Of a stretch of 8,427 nucleotides of DNA, positions 1 through 6,876 are shown in pieces. Both the position numbers and the translations under genes were made by a program. The notes beneath the pieces were generated by a model, which was not told where the DNA came from, did not search any database, and saw only the letters and a list, made by a program, of their open reading frames with translations. Source of the stretch: MADRE2 sp964397015 (GTDB lineage Bacteria > Desulfobacterota > Desulfobacteria > Desulfobacterales > Desulfobacteraceae); assembly GCA_964397015.1 (NCBI GenBank), contig CAYNHL010000147.1, positions 1-8,427 on the forward strand, written 5' to 3'. The first letter of the stretch is position 1; each line of letters begins with the position of its first letter.

Positions 1-1
1 G

Positions 2-310
2 GGGGCAGCGGCCAAATCCCTTTCCATGGCAGCAAGCGGCCAGGTTCAGGTACCGTCGGCTATCTCATTTATCGACCCGGATGTTTGTGCCGGATGCCGG
101 GTCTGTATAGGGCTTTGTCCTTATTCAGCCATCGAGTTTGATGAACTGCGGCAGATCTCGGTGGTCAACGAGGCCGTGTGCAAAGGCTGCGGGAGTTGCT
201 CAGGTTTTTGTCCGAGCGGTGCGGCCCGGATACGGCATTTTGATAAAAAACAGATTTTTGCGGAGTTCGAAGGCATCATGGATGCCCTTCATGCAACAGG
301 AACATTATAG
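2..310 (+). CDS. hdrA: HdrA-like protein, C-terminal end (5' partial)
   Basis: The frame is open from the window edge to a TAG at 308-310, giving 102 residues; the ATG at 26 is internal, not the start. The fragment begins with an Ala-rich helix typical of the end of the HdrA FAD domain, followed by two ferredoxin-type [4Fe-4S] motifs, CAGCRVCIGLCP (first Cys codon at 86) and CKGCGSCSGFCP, and a tail with RHFDKKQIFAEFE. This arrangement is the usual C-terminus of HdrA (heterodisulfide reductase subunit A family), where the dicluster ferredoxin domain passes electrons to or from the FAD. It differs in sequence from the C-terminus of the second HdrA at 1908-5363, so the operon carries two different HdrA proteins. 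Whether this one is a single or fused module, or also carries an insertion, cannot be seen. The next gene follows after 14 bases. Confidence 0.88.
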   Translation, partial: GAAAKSLSMAASGQVQVPSAISFIDPDVCAGCRVCIGLCPYSAIEFDELRQISVVNEAVCKGCGSCSGFCPSGAARIRHFDKKQIFAEFEGIMDALHATGTL

Positions 311-324
311 GAAAAGAGGATTTC

Positions 325-765
325 ATGGCAGCGCATCATCCATTAATAATTGCATTTGTCTGTAACTGGTGTACATATACGGCCGCCGACCTGGCCGGGA
401 CCTCAAGGCTGTCCTATCCTGATAATATCAGGCTCATACGGGTCATGTGCACCGGCATGGTGGATCCCCAGTACATTATCAAGGCATTTCTTGAAGGGGC
501 TGATATGGTTATTGTCAGCGGGTGTCACCCCGGGGACTGCCATTATATCAACGGGAACTACAAGGCTCGCCGCCGCATAAAGCTGCTCAAGGAGATCCTT
601 CCCAGGATAGGTATTGAAAAAGAACGGCTGAAATTGACCTGGATCGGTGCCAGCGATGGTATCGAGTTTGCCAGAACAATGCGGGAACTGGTTGTCCAGG
701 CAGAAAAATACGGTCCGAATCCGGTCACGGCCGGATCCGGGAAACCGGAAACACAAGGAACATAA
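325..765 (+). CDS. mvhD: MvhD/FlpD-type hydrogenase iron-sulfur (delta) subunit
   Basis: This 146-residue protein has the MvhD family pattern: FVCNWCTY (C13, C16), MCTGMVDP (C42) and SGCHPGDCHY (C67, C72). These cysteines are the expected ligands of the single [2Fe-2S] cluster. In methanogens MvhD links a hydrogenase to HdrA; in bacteria its relatives link HdrA to other electron-input proteins. The length is near the family norm, and the last 15 or so residues are a loose polar tail. The start at 325 is preceded by GAGGA at 316-320. The gene sits between one HdrA and a FrhB-like gene, consistent with bridging these proteins. The related BamF protein can carry selenocysteine, but every expected cluster position here is an ordinary Cys codon. 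No hydrogenase large or small subunit is in the window, so 'hydrogenase' refers only to the family name. The protein looks soluble and cytoplasmic. Confidence 0.93.
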   Translation: MAAHHPLIIAFVCNWCTYTAADLAGTSRLSYPDNIRLIRVMCTGMVDPQYIIKAFLEGADMVIVSGCHPGDCHYINGNYKARRRIKLLKEILPRIGIEKERLKLTWIGASDGIEFARTMRELVVQAEKYGPNPVTAGSGKPETQGT

Positions 766-768
766 GGT

Positions 769-1911
769 ATGGCAAATCCAAGATTTCTCACTGTTGAAAA
801 TGACAATGTTCTGGCAACCATCCGGGGTGTTTTGAAATCCATTTTGAATGCATCTGATATAGCGGCGTTGCTGGTACCCGGTCAGTTCGATTCTGCGCAA
901 AATATCATGCCGGTATTAATAAATGATCCATCATTTCTGGATGATGCAGATCCCTTGAGTCCGGCTTTTGCCTTGAATGCCGCCCGCCTGGCTTCAAAAC
1001 TGTCAAACAGGCCGGTAAACGGGAAAATAGCCATGGTATTGAGGCCCTGTGAAATCCGGGCCCTGGTCGAGCTTGCCAAGCTCAAGCAGGCTGATCTGGA
1101 AAATACCGTTATAATCGGTATAGACTGTCCCGGGGCCTTGACGAGCAAGGACTGGGCCGCGATCGATCAAGGGAGCGGGCAGGATTTATTCCTTTCATTT
1201 TATGATGCCTGTCTGTCCGGTGAAGCATCTGATGTCAAGGGGTTTCAGCCGGCTACAGCCTGCCTGGCCTGTGACCGGTTTGTTCCTGAGAACGCAGATA
1301 TAGTCATCGGACTGTTTGGCATGGATATTCGAAAGCAGATAATGGTAAAGCCGGTCACTTCGACGGGACAGGCCCTTGTGGAGAGTCTGTCAGGAAGTGA
1401 AGAAAAGGAACCCAACGCCCGGAAACAGGCGGTGGCCGACCTTGTGGCCACTCGGACAGCCTTCAGGGATGATCTTTTTGACAAGACCCGCCGCGCGGTG
1501 GATACCCATGAAAAGTTCGCAAGCTATTTTGACCGGTGCATCAATTGCTATAACTGCAGGGTTGCCTGCCCGGTCTGCTACTGCAGGGAATGTGTTTTCA
1601 ATACGGATGTCTTTGATCATGACCCGGGCCGGTACCTGCAGTGGGCAAGACGCAGGGGCGCGGTAAAGCTGCCGTCGGACACTGTTTTCTACCATATGAC
1701 CAGGCTGGCGCATATGAGTCTTTCCTGTGTGGGGTGCGGTCAATGCTCCAATGTCTGTCCCAACGATATTCCGGTAATGGAACTGTTCCGGCTGACTGCA
1801 TCTGATGTACAGCAGGCATTTGAATACACTCCAGGAAAAGATATCGAGCAGCCTTTGCCGCTGTCAGTGTTCAAAGAAGATGAATATACCGATATTGTGG
1901 GGATTACATGA
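769..1911 (+). CDS. FrhB/FdhB-like (coenzyme F420 hydrogenase/dehydrogenase beta-type) iron-sulfur flavoprotein
   Basis: The N-terminal two thirds of this 380-residue protein resemble the FrhB/FdhB beta-subunit fold, with landmarks VLRPCEIRAL (C94), IIGIDCPG (C120) and a CLAC pair (C165, C168). The C-terminal third is a ferredoxin-like region: first an unusually dense cysteine run, CINCYNCRVACPVCYCREC (C257, 260, 263, 267, 270, 272, 275), then CVGCGQCSNVCP (C320, 323, 326, 330). Members of this family bind FAD and [4Fe-4S] clusters and exchange electrons with F420 in archaea; bacterial Hdr-associated relatives probably use another carrier such as NAD(P)H, formate-derived electrons or ferredoxin (inference). 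AAGGA at 755-759 supports the ATG at 769, 3 bases after mvhD. The stop overlaps the next start by 4 bases (ATGA, 1908-1911), suggesting translational coupling to hdrA. The electron donor cannot be read from the sequence. Confidence 0.82.
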   Translation: MANPRFLTVENDNVLATIRGVLKSILNASDIAALLVPGQFDSAQNIMPVLINDPSFLDDADPLSPAFALNAARLASKLSNRPVNGKIAMVLRPCEIRALVELAKLKQADLENTVIIGIDCPGALTSKDWAAIDQGSGQDLFLSFYDACLSGEASDVKGFQPATACLACDRFVPENADIVIGLFGMDIRKQIMVKPVTSTGQALVESLSGSEEKEPNARKQAVADLVATRTAFRDDLFDKTRRAVDTHEKFASYFDRCINCYNCRVACPVCYCRECVFNTDVFDHDPGRYLQWARRRGAVKLPSDTVFYHMTRLAHMSLSCVGCGQCSNVCPNDIPVMELFRLTASDVQQAFEYTPGKDIEQPLPLSVFKEDEYTDIVGIT

Positions 1912-4900
1912 AAATGGAAAAAACAGGAGACCGGACATATCAGGCGTTGGTAGTGGGCGCTGGGATCGGAGGCATCAGGACCGCCATTGACCTTGCCCAG
2001 CAGGGGTGCCGCGTCGTCCTGATCGACAAGGGACCGGCTGCGGGCGGTCTTTTAAATCAGCTGGATTTCCAGTTTCCGTCCAATCATTGCGGCATGTGTA
2101 AACTGCTGCCGCTTGTCCACAGGGACCAGTCGTCACAGTTCTGCCTTAGAAAGGGCCTTTTCCATGATAATATAGACCTTCTGCCCTCGTGTGAACTGCG
2201 TCACCTGGACGGAGAGCCGGGTAATTTCACGGTCAGGCTTCACCAGAAGCCCACCTGGGTGGATCCCGGCCGGTGCGTCGGGTGCGGGCTGTGTGAAGAC
2301 GTCTGCCCTGAAACGGTTCCGGACTGTTTCAATGAAGGACTGTCCACGCATAAAGCAATTTATCTGCCCATTCCCCATGCCATACCCAATTCGTATGTCA
2401 TCGATCTTGCCGCCTGCAGCCGGTGCGGTGCCTGCGAAGATATCTGCCCGACAGATGCGGTCCAGCTGTCCAGCTCTGACAGAAAGGCGTTCAATATCCT
2501 GGTGGTCGATGATGAACTGAGTATCCGGGATTCTCTCAAAGAATGGCTTGAAGAAGAAGATTTTTCAGTGGATATGGCCCAGTCCGGCCCCGAGGCTCTC
2601 GAGAAACTTAAAACCCGGACATACCAGCTCATGCTCACGGATATAAAGATGCCGGAAATGTCAGGGACCCAGTTGCTCAAAGAGGTGAAACAGGCTTATC
2701 CTGACACCTGCATGGTGATGATGACAGCCTATGCCACGGTGGAAACCGCGGTGGAGGCAATGAAAACAGGAGCACTGGATTACCTTGTCAAGCCGTTTGA
2801 TCCTGAAACCCTGATCCCCATGGTTATCAGGATATACCAGGACATCGAGGCTTCACAGGACCGTGAAATAAATGTCGATACCATTGTTTTGAGTACCGGA
2901 ACATCATTTTATGATCCGGCGGACGAGAAAAATCTGTATGGATACGGTATTTACCCCAACGTAGTCACCGGGATTGAGTTTGAAAGGATGATCAGCCGGA
3001 CAGGTCCGGGGCAGGGGGAGCTGACACGCCTGGATAACGGCGGCCCTGTGAAAAAAATCGCCTGGCTGCAATGTGTCGGATCACGGGATATTCAGACCGG
3101 AGCGGATTACTGCTCTTCCATATGCTGCATGGCTGCCATGAAAGAAGCGGTACTGGCCGGAACATTGCTGGAGCAGAGTGTTGAAACCGTTATTTTCTAC
3201 ATGGACATGAGAACATGGGGAAAATCTTTCCAGGAGTATTACGATAAGGCAGTCATGGATCATGATGTCAGGTTTGAACGGTGTAAAATTCATTCTCTGA
3301 ATTCAACCGTGCCTGACGGAGACCTGGTGATACGCTACCTGTCAAAAACAGGCGAGCTTGAAGAAGAGATCTTCGACATGGTGGTGCTGTCAACAGGGCA
3401 GCGTCCGGGAAGTAAAACCCTGTCCCTGTCACGTACCTGTGATGTTCCCCTCAATGATGCAGGATTTTTTGCCACCCGTCCTTTTTCAGCGGTACAGTCA
3501 CAAAAGGAGGGAATACTTGTGTCCGGGTCCGCTGGCGGGCTCACGGATATCTCTGAATCCATCATCCGCGCCGGTGCAGCCGCCCGGTGCGCCGGACAGT
3601 TCATCGATCTGCCGCAGGATAACGTTGAAGAAAACGAGGATACAGGCCGGACAGCTATCCGGGATGTTTCCCGTGAACCTGTTTCGGTGCTTGTGGCCGT
3701 GTGTACCTGTGCAGGTCGGCTGAATCCTTTTATGGATCCAGGCGATCTGGCCAAAAGGCTTGAAAGTGATCCTGATATCGCAAAGGTGGTTTTTATCGAC
3801 CAGGTCTGTACGGCTGCAGGATGGGAGGAGTTTTCCCAAGAAGTTTCAAAGAGCCGGGCCAACAGGATACTGACTGGGGCCTGTCACCCGTATGTGTTCT
3901 TAAAGAAAATAAAGTCCCTGGCCCAGGATACCGGACTGGATCCATCGCTCATGGAAGTGGCGGATATAATGACCCCTGTTTTCAATGCGACCCGGGATGA
4001 ACTGCATCCGCCCACCAGGCAGCAGTTGTTCAGTGTCCTGAGCCAGGGGATCGAATCACTTAAAAGCCGTGATCCAGTAACTTTAGAGGCTATTGATATC
4101 CATCAGCGGGTGATGGTCATCGGCGGAGGCATAGCGGGCATGACCGCCGCCCTGGCAGTTGCAGATGCAGGCTGCCCCGTTGACCTGGTAGAAAAATCCG
4201 ACCAGCTCGGGGGTAACCTGAACTGGCTTGGTGAAACCCTGGAAGGCCTGTCCTTGAAAGATTTTAAATCAGATACCGTAAAGGCGGTTCAGCAGCATTC
4301 AGTTATCACTGTTCACATGCAGTCCCGGCTTGTCAGCTTTGAAGGATCTGCCGGACGGTTTCATGCAACAATTGAAACCGGGGAAAACAAGGCCGTGGAT
4401 CTCATGCCAGGGGCGGTCATCCTGGCCACCGGTGGACATGAGGCCGGGACAACTGCCTTCGGGCATGGGGACCATGCAGCCGTTGTCACCCAGAAGGAGC
4501 TTGAAATCAACCTGGCTGAAAACCGGCTGGCCCCGGAACAGTGCCGCACAGTTGTAATGATTCAATGCGTGGAATCCAGGATGCCGGACTCACAGAATTA
4601 CTGCAGCCGGGTATGCTGCCCCACCGCACTCAAACATGCGAATCTTATTAAAAAACTGAACCCGGATGCTGATATCTATATACTTTACAGGGACATGATG
4701 ACGTGCGGATTTTCTGAAGTTTGTTTTACAAAGGCCCGGGAGGATAATATCATCTTCATGGCATATGACCCGGAGAGTCTTCCCGGCGTGGAAATACAAG
4801 AAGACACTGTCCATGTCACCCTGACGGAACCGGTGCTGCAGCAGCCTGTCAACATCGAGGCCGACCTGCTCGTGCTGGCTACAGGTATCGTGCCCGAGCT

Positions 4901-5363
4901 GCCAGAGGATCTCGCTGCCATTCTTGGTATAGAGGCGGACTCTCATGGTTTTTTCAAAGAGGCCGAATCCAAGTGGAGGCCGCTGGATGCACTCAGGGAA
5001 GGGATTTTTGCCTGTGGCATCGTCCAGGCCCCAAGATCGGCTGTTGATGCCGCGGATACCGGCAGGGCGGCGGCACAGCGGGCCATAACCCTTGTTTCAA
5101 ACCCGGTATATACTCCGGACAGACAGGTGGCAAGGGTCCGTCACAGCCTGTGCAGCCTCTGTGAAAGATGTATCGATGCCTGCCCATATGGTGCCAGGAC
5201 GCTCAACATGGATCGTACAAAGATACAGGTGAACGGGATAATGTGTCAGGGTTGCGGTGCCTGTGCCGCGGTCTGCCCCAATGGTGCCGCCATTCTCCCG
5301 GTATACTCGAGCCGGCGGATGCTGTCCGTGATTGACGCGGCGTTTGAGACCCTGGAAAACTGA
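1908..5363 (+). CDS. hdrA: Tandem-fused HdrA with an internal response-regulator receiver domain
   Basis: This 1151-residue protein is a double HdrA. Module 1 has a Rossmann FAD motif (VVGAGIGG, about 15-22), NHCGMC (C61, C64), an inserted dicluster ferredoxin (C123/126/129/133 and C170/173/176/180), then a full REC domain (about 185-314; D201, D202, D245, T273, K295). The FAD domain resumes at about 321 with the HdrA cysteine set C389, C402, C406, C407. Residues about 592-715 resemble the N-terminal iron-sulfur domain of methanogen HdrA (C599, C601, C634, C659). Module 2 has Rossmann VIGGGIAG (737-744), C887, C899, C903, C904, no inserted ferredoxin, and a C-terminal dicluster ferredoxin (C1082-C1092 and C1113-C1123). 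HdrA is the flavin hub of Hdr complexes and the site of electron bifurcation in characterised ones. The start is ATG 1908 (ATGA overlap, GGGG at 1899-1902); ATG 1914 is an alternative. The REC insertion and the two unequal modules are the unusual points. Confidence 0.93.
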   Translation: MKMEKTGDRTYQALVVGAGIGGIRTAIDLAQQGCRVVLIDKGPAAGGLLNQLDFQFPSNHCGMCKLLPLVHRDQSSQFCLRKGLFHDNIDLLPSCELRHLDGEPGNFTVRLHQKPTWVDPGRCVGCGLCEDVCPETVPDCFNEGLSTHKAIYLPIPHAIPNSYVIDLAACSRCGACEDICPTDAVQLSSSDRKAFNILVVDDELSIRDSLKEWLEEEDFSVDMAQSGPEALEKLKTRTYQLMLTDIKMPEMSGTQLLKEVKQAYPDTCMVMMTAYATVETAVEAMKTGALDYLVKPFDPETLIPMVIRIYQDIEASQDREINVDTIVLSTGTSFYDPADEKNLYGYGIYPNVVTGIEFERMISRTGPGQGELTRLDNGGPVKKIAWLQCVGSRDIQTGADYCSSICCMAAMKEAVLAGTLLEQSVETVIFYMDMRTWGKSFQEYYDKAVMDHDVRFERCKIHSLNSTVPDGDLVIRYLSKTGELEEEIFDMVVLSTGQRPGSKTLSLSRTCDVPLNDAGFFATRPFSAVQSQKEGILVSGSAGGLTDISESIIRAGAAARCAGQFIDLPQDNVEENEDTGRTAIRDVSREPVSVLVAVCTCAGRLNPFMDPGDLAKRLESDPDIAKVVFIDQVCTAAGWEEFSQEVSKSRANRILTGACHPYVFLKKIKSLAQDTGLDPSLMEVADIMTPVFNATRDELHPPTRQQLFSVLSQGIESLKSRDPVTLEAIDIHQRVMVIGGGIAGMTAALAVADAGCPVDLVEKSDQLGGNLNWLGETLEGLSLKDFKSDTVKAVQQHSVITVHMQSRLVSFEGSAGRFHATIETGENKAVDLMPGAVILATGGHEAGTTAFGHGDHAAVVTQKELEINLAENRLAPEQCRTVVMIQCVESRMPDSQNYCSRVCCPTALKHANLIKKLNPDADIYILYRDMMTCGFSEVCFTKAREDNIIFMAYDPESLPGVEIQEDTVHVTLTEPVLQQPVNIEADLLVLATGIVPELPEDLAAILGIEADSHGFFKEAESKWRPLDALREGIFACGIVQAPRSAVDAADTGRAAAQRAITLVSNPVYTPDRQVARVRHSLCSLCERCIDACPYGARTLNMDRTKIQVNGIMCQGCGACAAVCPNGAAILPVYSSRRMLSVIDAAFETLEN
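2460..2849 (+). repeat. REC cassette, copy 1 (inside HdrA, residues 185-314)
   Basis: This 390-bp segment encodes a linker (VQLSSSDRKAFN) plus a complete NtrC-type receiver domain. The acidic pair D201/D202, the phospho-acceptor D245 in LMLTDIKMPE, T273 in MMTAYAT and K295 in YLVKPFDP are all present, so it should be able to accept a phosphate. It lies between the inserted ferredoxin domain and the strand where the HdrA FAD domain resumes (TIVLSTG), so the HdrA fold on either side is not interrupted in its core. It aligns without gaps with 7333-7722; by hand count about 81 of 119 receiver residues match, and the linker shares V, L, S, D, R and A. Many synonymous positions differ between copies, so the duplication or shared acquisition is not recent. 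Confidence 0.93.
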
Positions 5364-5381
5364 TTTGTCACGACAAGGTAT

Positions 5382-5388
5382 AAAGGAG
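5382..5388 (+). promoter_or_regulatory. Shine-Dalgarno site that fixes the GTG start of hdrC
   Basis: AAAGGAG lies 7 bases upstream of GTG 5396. An in-frame stop (TAA 5381-5383) rules out an earlier hdrC start, and the first in-frame ATG (5417) lacks such a well-placed site. The ATG at 5391 is out of frame and ends at once in TGA. Confidence 0.8.
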
Positions 5389-5395
5389 TGATGGT

Positions 5396-5935
5396 GTGAG
5401 CACAACCTTGAATCAAATGGCTGCAATAAAAGAAATGATACAGCCCTGTATACAGTGCGGAACCTGTACCGGTTCCTGTCCCAATGCCTTTGCCATGGAC
5501 CATTCGCCCAGGCAGTTGTGGCAGATGATCCTCAGTGACCGGTACGAAGAGGTTCTGTGCAGCAAAACCTTTATTCTTTGTTCATCCTGCTATTACTGTA
5601 CATTGAGGTGCCCTAGGGGTCTGCCCCTGACCCGGGCCATGTCGGCACTGACCCGCCTGGCTCGAATTGAAAATCCGTCCAGGTTTAAAAAAAGCCATGT
5701 ATTTTACAAACAGTTTTTGGAAAGTGCCAGACGTCATGGCCGGGTGAATGAAACCGAACTGATGGGACTGTTTTTCCTTGAAATGAAAAACCCTCTACTG
5801 CCGCTTGACTACACGGGTGTGGGAATGAAATTTATATTGAAAAAGAAAATCAGCCTGCCGGTTTTAAGCAGAAGTCATCCCGGCGGGCTTGACAAAATTT
5901 TCAAAAAAGCACTGGAACTGGAGACACGGGCATGA
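5396..5935 (+). CDS. hdrC: Heterodisulfide reductase subunit C-like protein
   Basis: This is a 179-residue protein read from a GTG start. It carries two [4Fe-4S] motifs in the HdrC arrangement: CIQCGTCTGSCP (C18, 21, 24, 28) and CSSCYYCTLRCP (C62, 65, 68, 72), separated by a helical segment with SPRQLWQMI, followed by an alpha-helical C-terminal half rich in basic residues. In Hdr complexes HdrC is the wire between HdrA and the catalytic HdrB. The length is close to that of family members. It lies 32 bases after hdrA and overlaps hdrB by 4 bases (ATGA at 5932-5935), so HdrC and HdrB are probably made in a coupled manner. No membrane segment is seen, which separates it from the membrane-bound HdrE/DsrM type. 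The cytoplasmic location is inferred from its partners. Confidence 0.94.
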   Translation: MSTTLNQMAAIKEMIQPCIQCGTCTGSCPNAFAMDHSPRQLWQMILSDRYEEVLCSKTFILCSSCYYCTLRCPRGLPLTRAMSALTRLARIENPSRFKKSHVFYKQFLESARRHGRVNETELMGLFFLEMKNPLLPLDYTGVGMKFILKKKISLPVLSRSHPGGLDKIFKKALELETRA

Positions 5936-6852
5936 AATATTTTTACTATCCCGGCTGTTCTTTGGAAGGTACGGCAAAAGAATATAATTTATCCACTGTA
6001 TCCTTGATGCGGGCGCTGGGTGCCGAGCTTGTGGAGATCGATGACTGGGCATGCTGCGGGGCCAGTGCCGCGCAGGCCGTATCCGACCTGCTGTCATACG
6101 TGCTGCCGGCCCGGACACTGGCCATTGCCGAAAAAATGGGACGTGCGCAGGGAGAAGACCTGGATATCCTTGTACCGTGCAGCGCCTGTTATTTGAACTT
6201 GAAAAAAGTGTCCGAGGATACCATGACCGATGCCCGGCTGCTGAAACGCATCAATGAAGTGCTCAAAGAAGAGGATCTCGTGTTTGAAAACCGGCTTTCG
6301 GTCCGCCACCTGCTCGATGTGCTTGTCCGGGACGTAGATGTTTCCATGGTGCAGGAAAAAGTCAGGCACCCCTTTAAAGGTTTTACAGCTGCGCCTTATT
6401 ACGGATGCCAGTGCCTGCGGCCATTTACCGTGTTTGACGACCCACAAAGACCTGTTACCATGGCGCCCTTCATCCGGGCGGCCGGTGCATTGGTGCATTC
6501 ATGGGAGATGGGCGGCCGCTGCTGCGGTGCTTCACATATGACCACCAAACCGGAGGTGGCCCGGGTGCTGGTAGCCGGCATTTTAAAACAGGCCCGGGGG
6601 GCAGACATGATACTGACGGTCTGCCCCATGTGCCAGATGAACCTGGAGGGGTTCCAGAAAAAGATTTCCGGGATCAGTAAAGAATCCCTTGATATCAGCG
6701 TTCTTTATCTTCCCCAGTTTCTGGGGATGGCAATGGGGTTGTCCGGGGATGAAACCAGGATGGATTTGAACCTCTGTGTCACGAGCGGGTTCAAGGAAAA
6801 GTACCAGTCACTGATCTCCGGCACACCGGCCCTGGCGCCGGCGCCGGCTTAA
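5932..6852 (+). CDS. hdrB: Heterodisulfide reductase subunit B-like protein, both CCG domains intact
   Basis: This 306-residue protein has two CCG domains (cysteine-rich domain of the HdrB/GlpC/succinate dehydrogenase C type). Domain 1 has YYPGCS (C9), WACCGA (C41, C42) and PCSAC (C83, C86). Domain 2 has YGCQC (C159, C161), GGRCCGASH (C197, C198) and VCPMC (C231, C234). In characterised HdrB these two cysteine sets hold non-cubane [4Fe-4S] clusters that cleave the CoM-S-S-CoB disulfide. Because both sets are complete, a catalytic rather than structural role is likely. The substrate in this organism is unknown; a DsrC-type or other thiol/disulfide is only a possibility, since bacteria of the inferred kind do not make CoM or CoB. 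The protein ends in an Ala/Pro-rich tail (PALAPAPA) that I do not recognise as a standard HdrB end. The start codon overlaps the hdrC stop. Confidence 0.95.
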   Translation: MKYFYYPGCSLEGTAKEYNLSTVSLMRALGAELVEIDDWACCGASAAQAVSDLLSYVLPARTLAIAEKMGRAQGEDLDILVPCSACYLNLKKVSEDTMTDARLLKRINEVLKEEDLVFENRLSVRHLLDVLVRDVDVSMVQEKVRHPFKGFTAAPYYGCQCLRPFTVFDDPQRPVTMAPFIRAAGALVHSWEMGGRCCGASHMTTKPEVARVLVAGILKQARGADMILTVCPMCQMNLEGFQKKISGISKESLDISVLYLPQFLGMAMGLSGDETRMDLNLCVTSGFKEKYQSLISGTPALAPAPA

Positions 6853-6863
6853 TCTTCAGGCAC

Positions 6864-6870
6864 AAGGAGG
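6864..6870 (+). promoter_or_regulatory. Strong Shine-Dalgarno site of the Usp-REC-Usp gene
   Basis: AAGGAGG matches the full anti-Shine-Dalgarno consensus and sits 6 bases before ATG 6877. It is the strongest ribosome binding site in the window, so this gene may be translated at a high level relative to the Hdr subunits (inference). Confidence 0.8.
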
Positions 6871-6876
6871 CTCGTT

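Noticed and set aside
403..900. Long antisense open frame (165 codons) over mvhD and the start of the FrhB-like gene
   Set aside because: It spans two well-supported genes, its translation resembles no family I know, and it is explained by codon bias of the opposite strand.
2460..2849. REC insertion as an assembly error that joined the Usp gene sequence into hdrA
   Set aside because: The two copies differ at many synonymous and amino-acid positions along their whole length, the reading frame is kept at both borders, and the flanking HdrA sequence is complete.
3335..3862. Antisense open frame of 175 codons within hdrA
   Set aside because: The + strand protein is continuous and shows HdrA motifs on both sides; the antisense translation is Ser/Arg-rich without recognisable motifs.
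5365..5376. Inverted repeat TTGTC-AC-GACAA between hdrA and hdrC as an operator or hairpin
   Set aside because: The arms are only 5 bp with a 2-base centre, it occurs once, no promoter elements surround it, and it lies within what looks like a continuous operon.
5391..5399. ATG-GTG-TGA mini-ORF just before hdrC
   Set aside because: It encodes only two residues, and the AAAGGAG site fits the overlapping GTG start of hdrC with a 7-base spacing.
325..5935. Possible selenocysteine (in-frame TGA) as in some MvhD, BamF and HdrA proteins
   Set aside because: No in-frame TGA interrupts any of these genes, and the expected cluster positions are ordinary Cys codons.
6826..6876. Intrinsic terminator after hdrB
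   Set aside because: The GC-rich palindrome is not followed by a T run, and the next gene starts 24 bases after the stop with a strong ribosome binding site.
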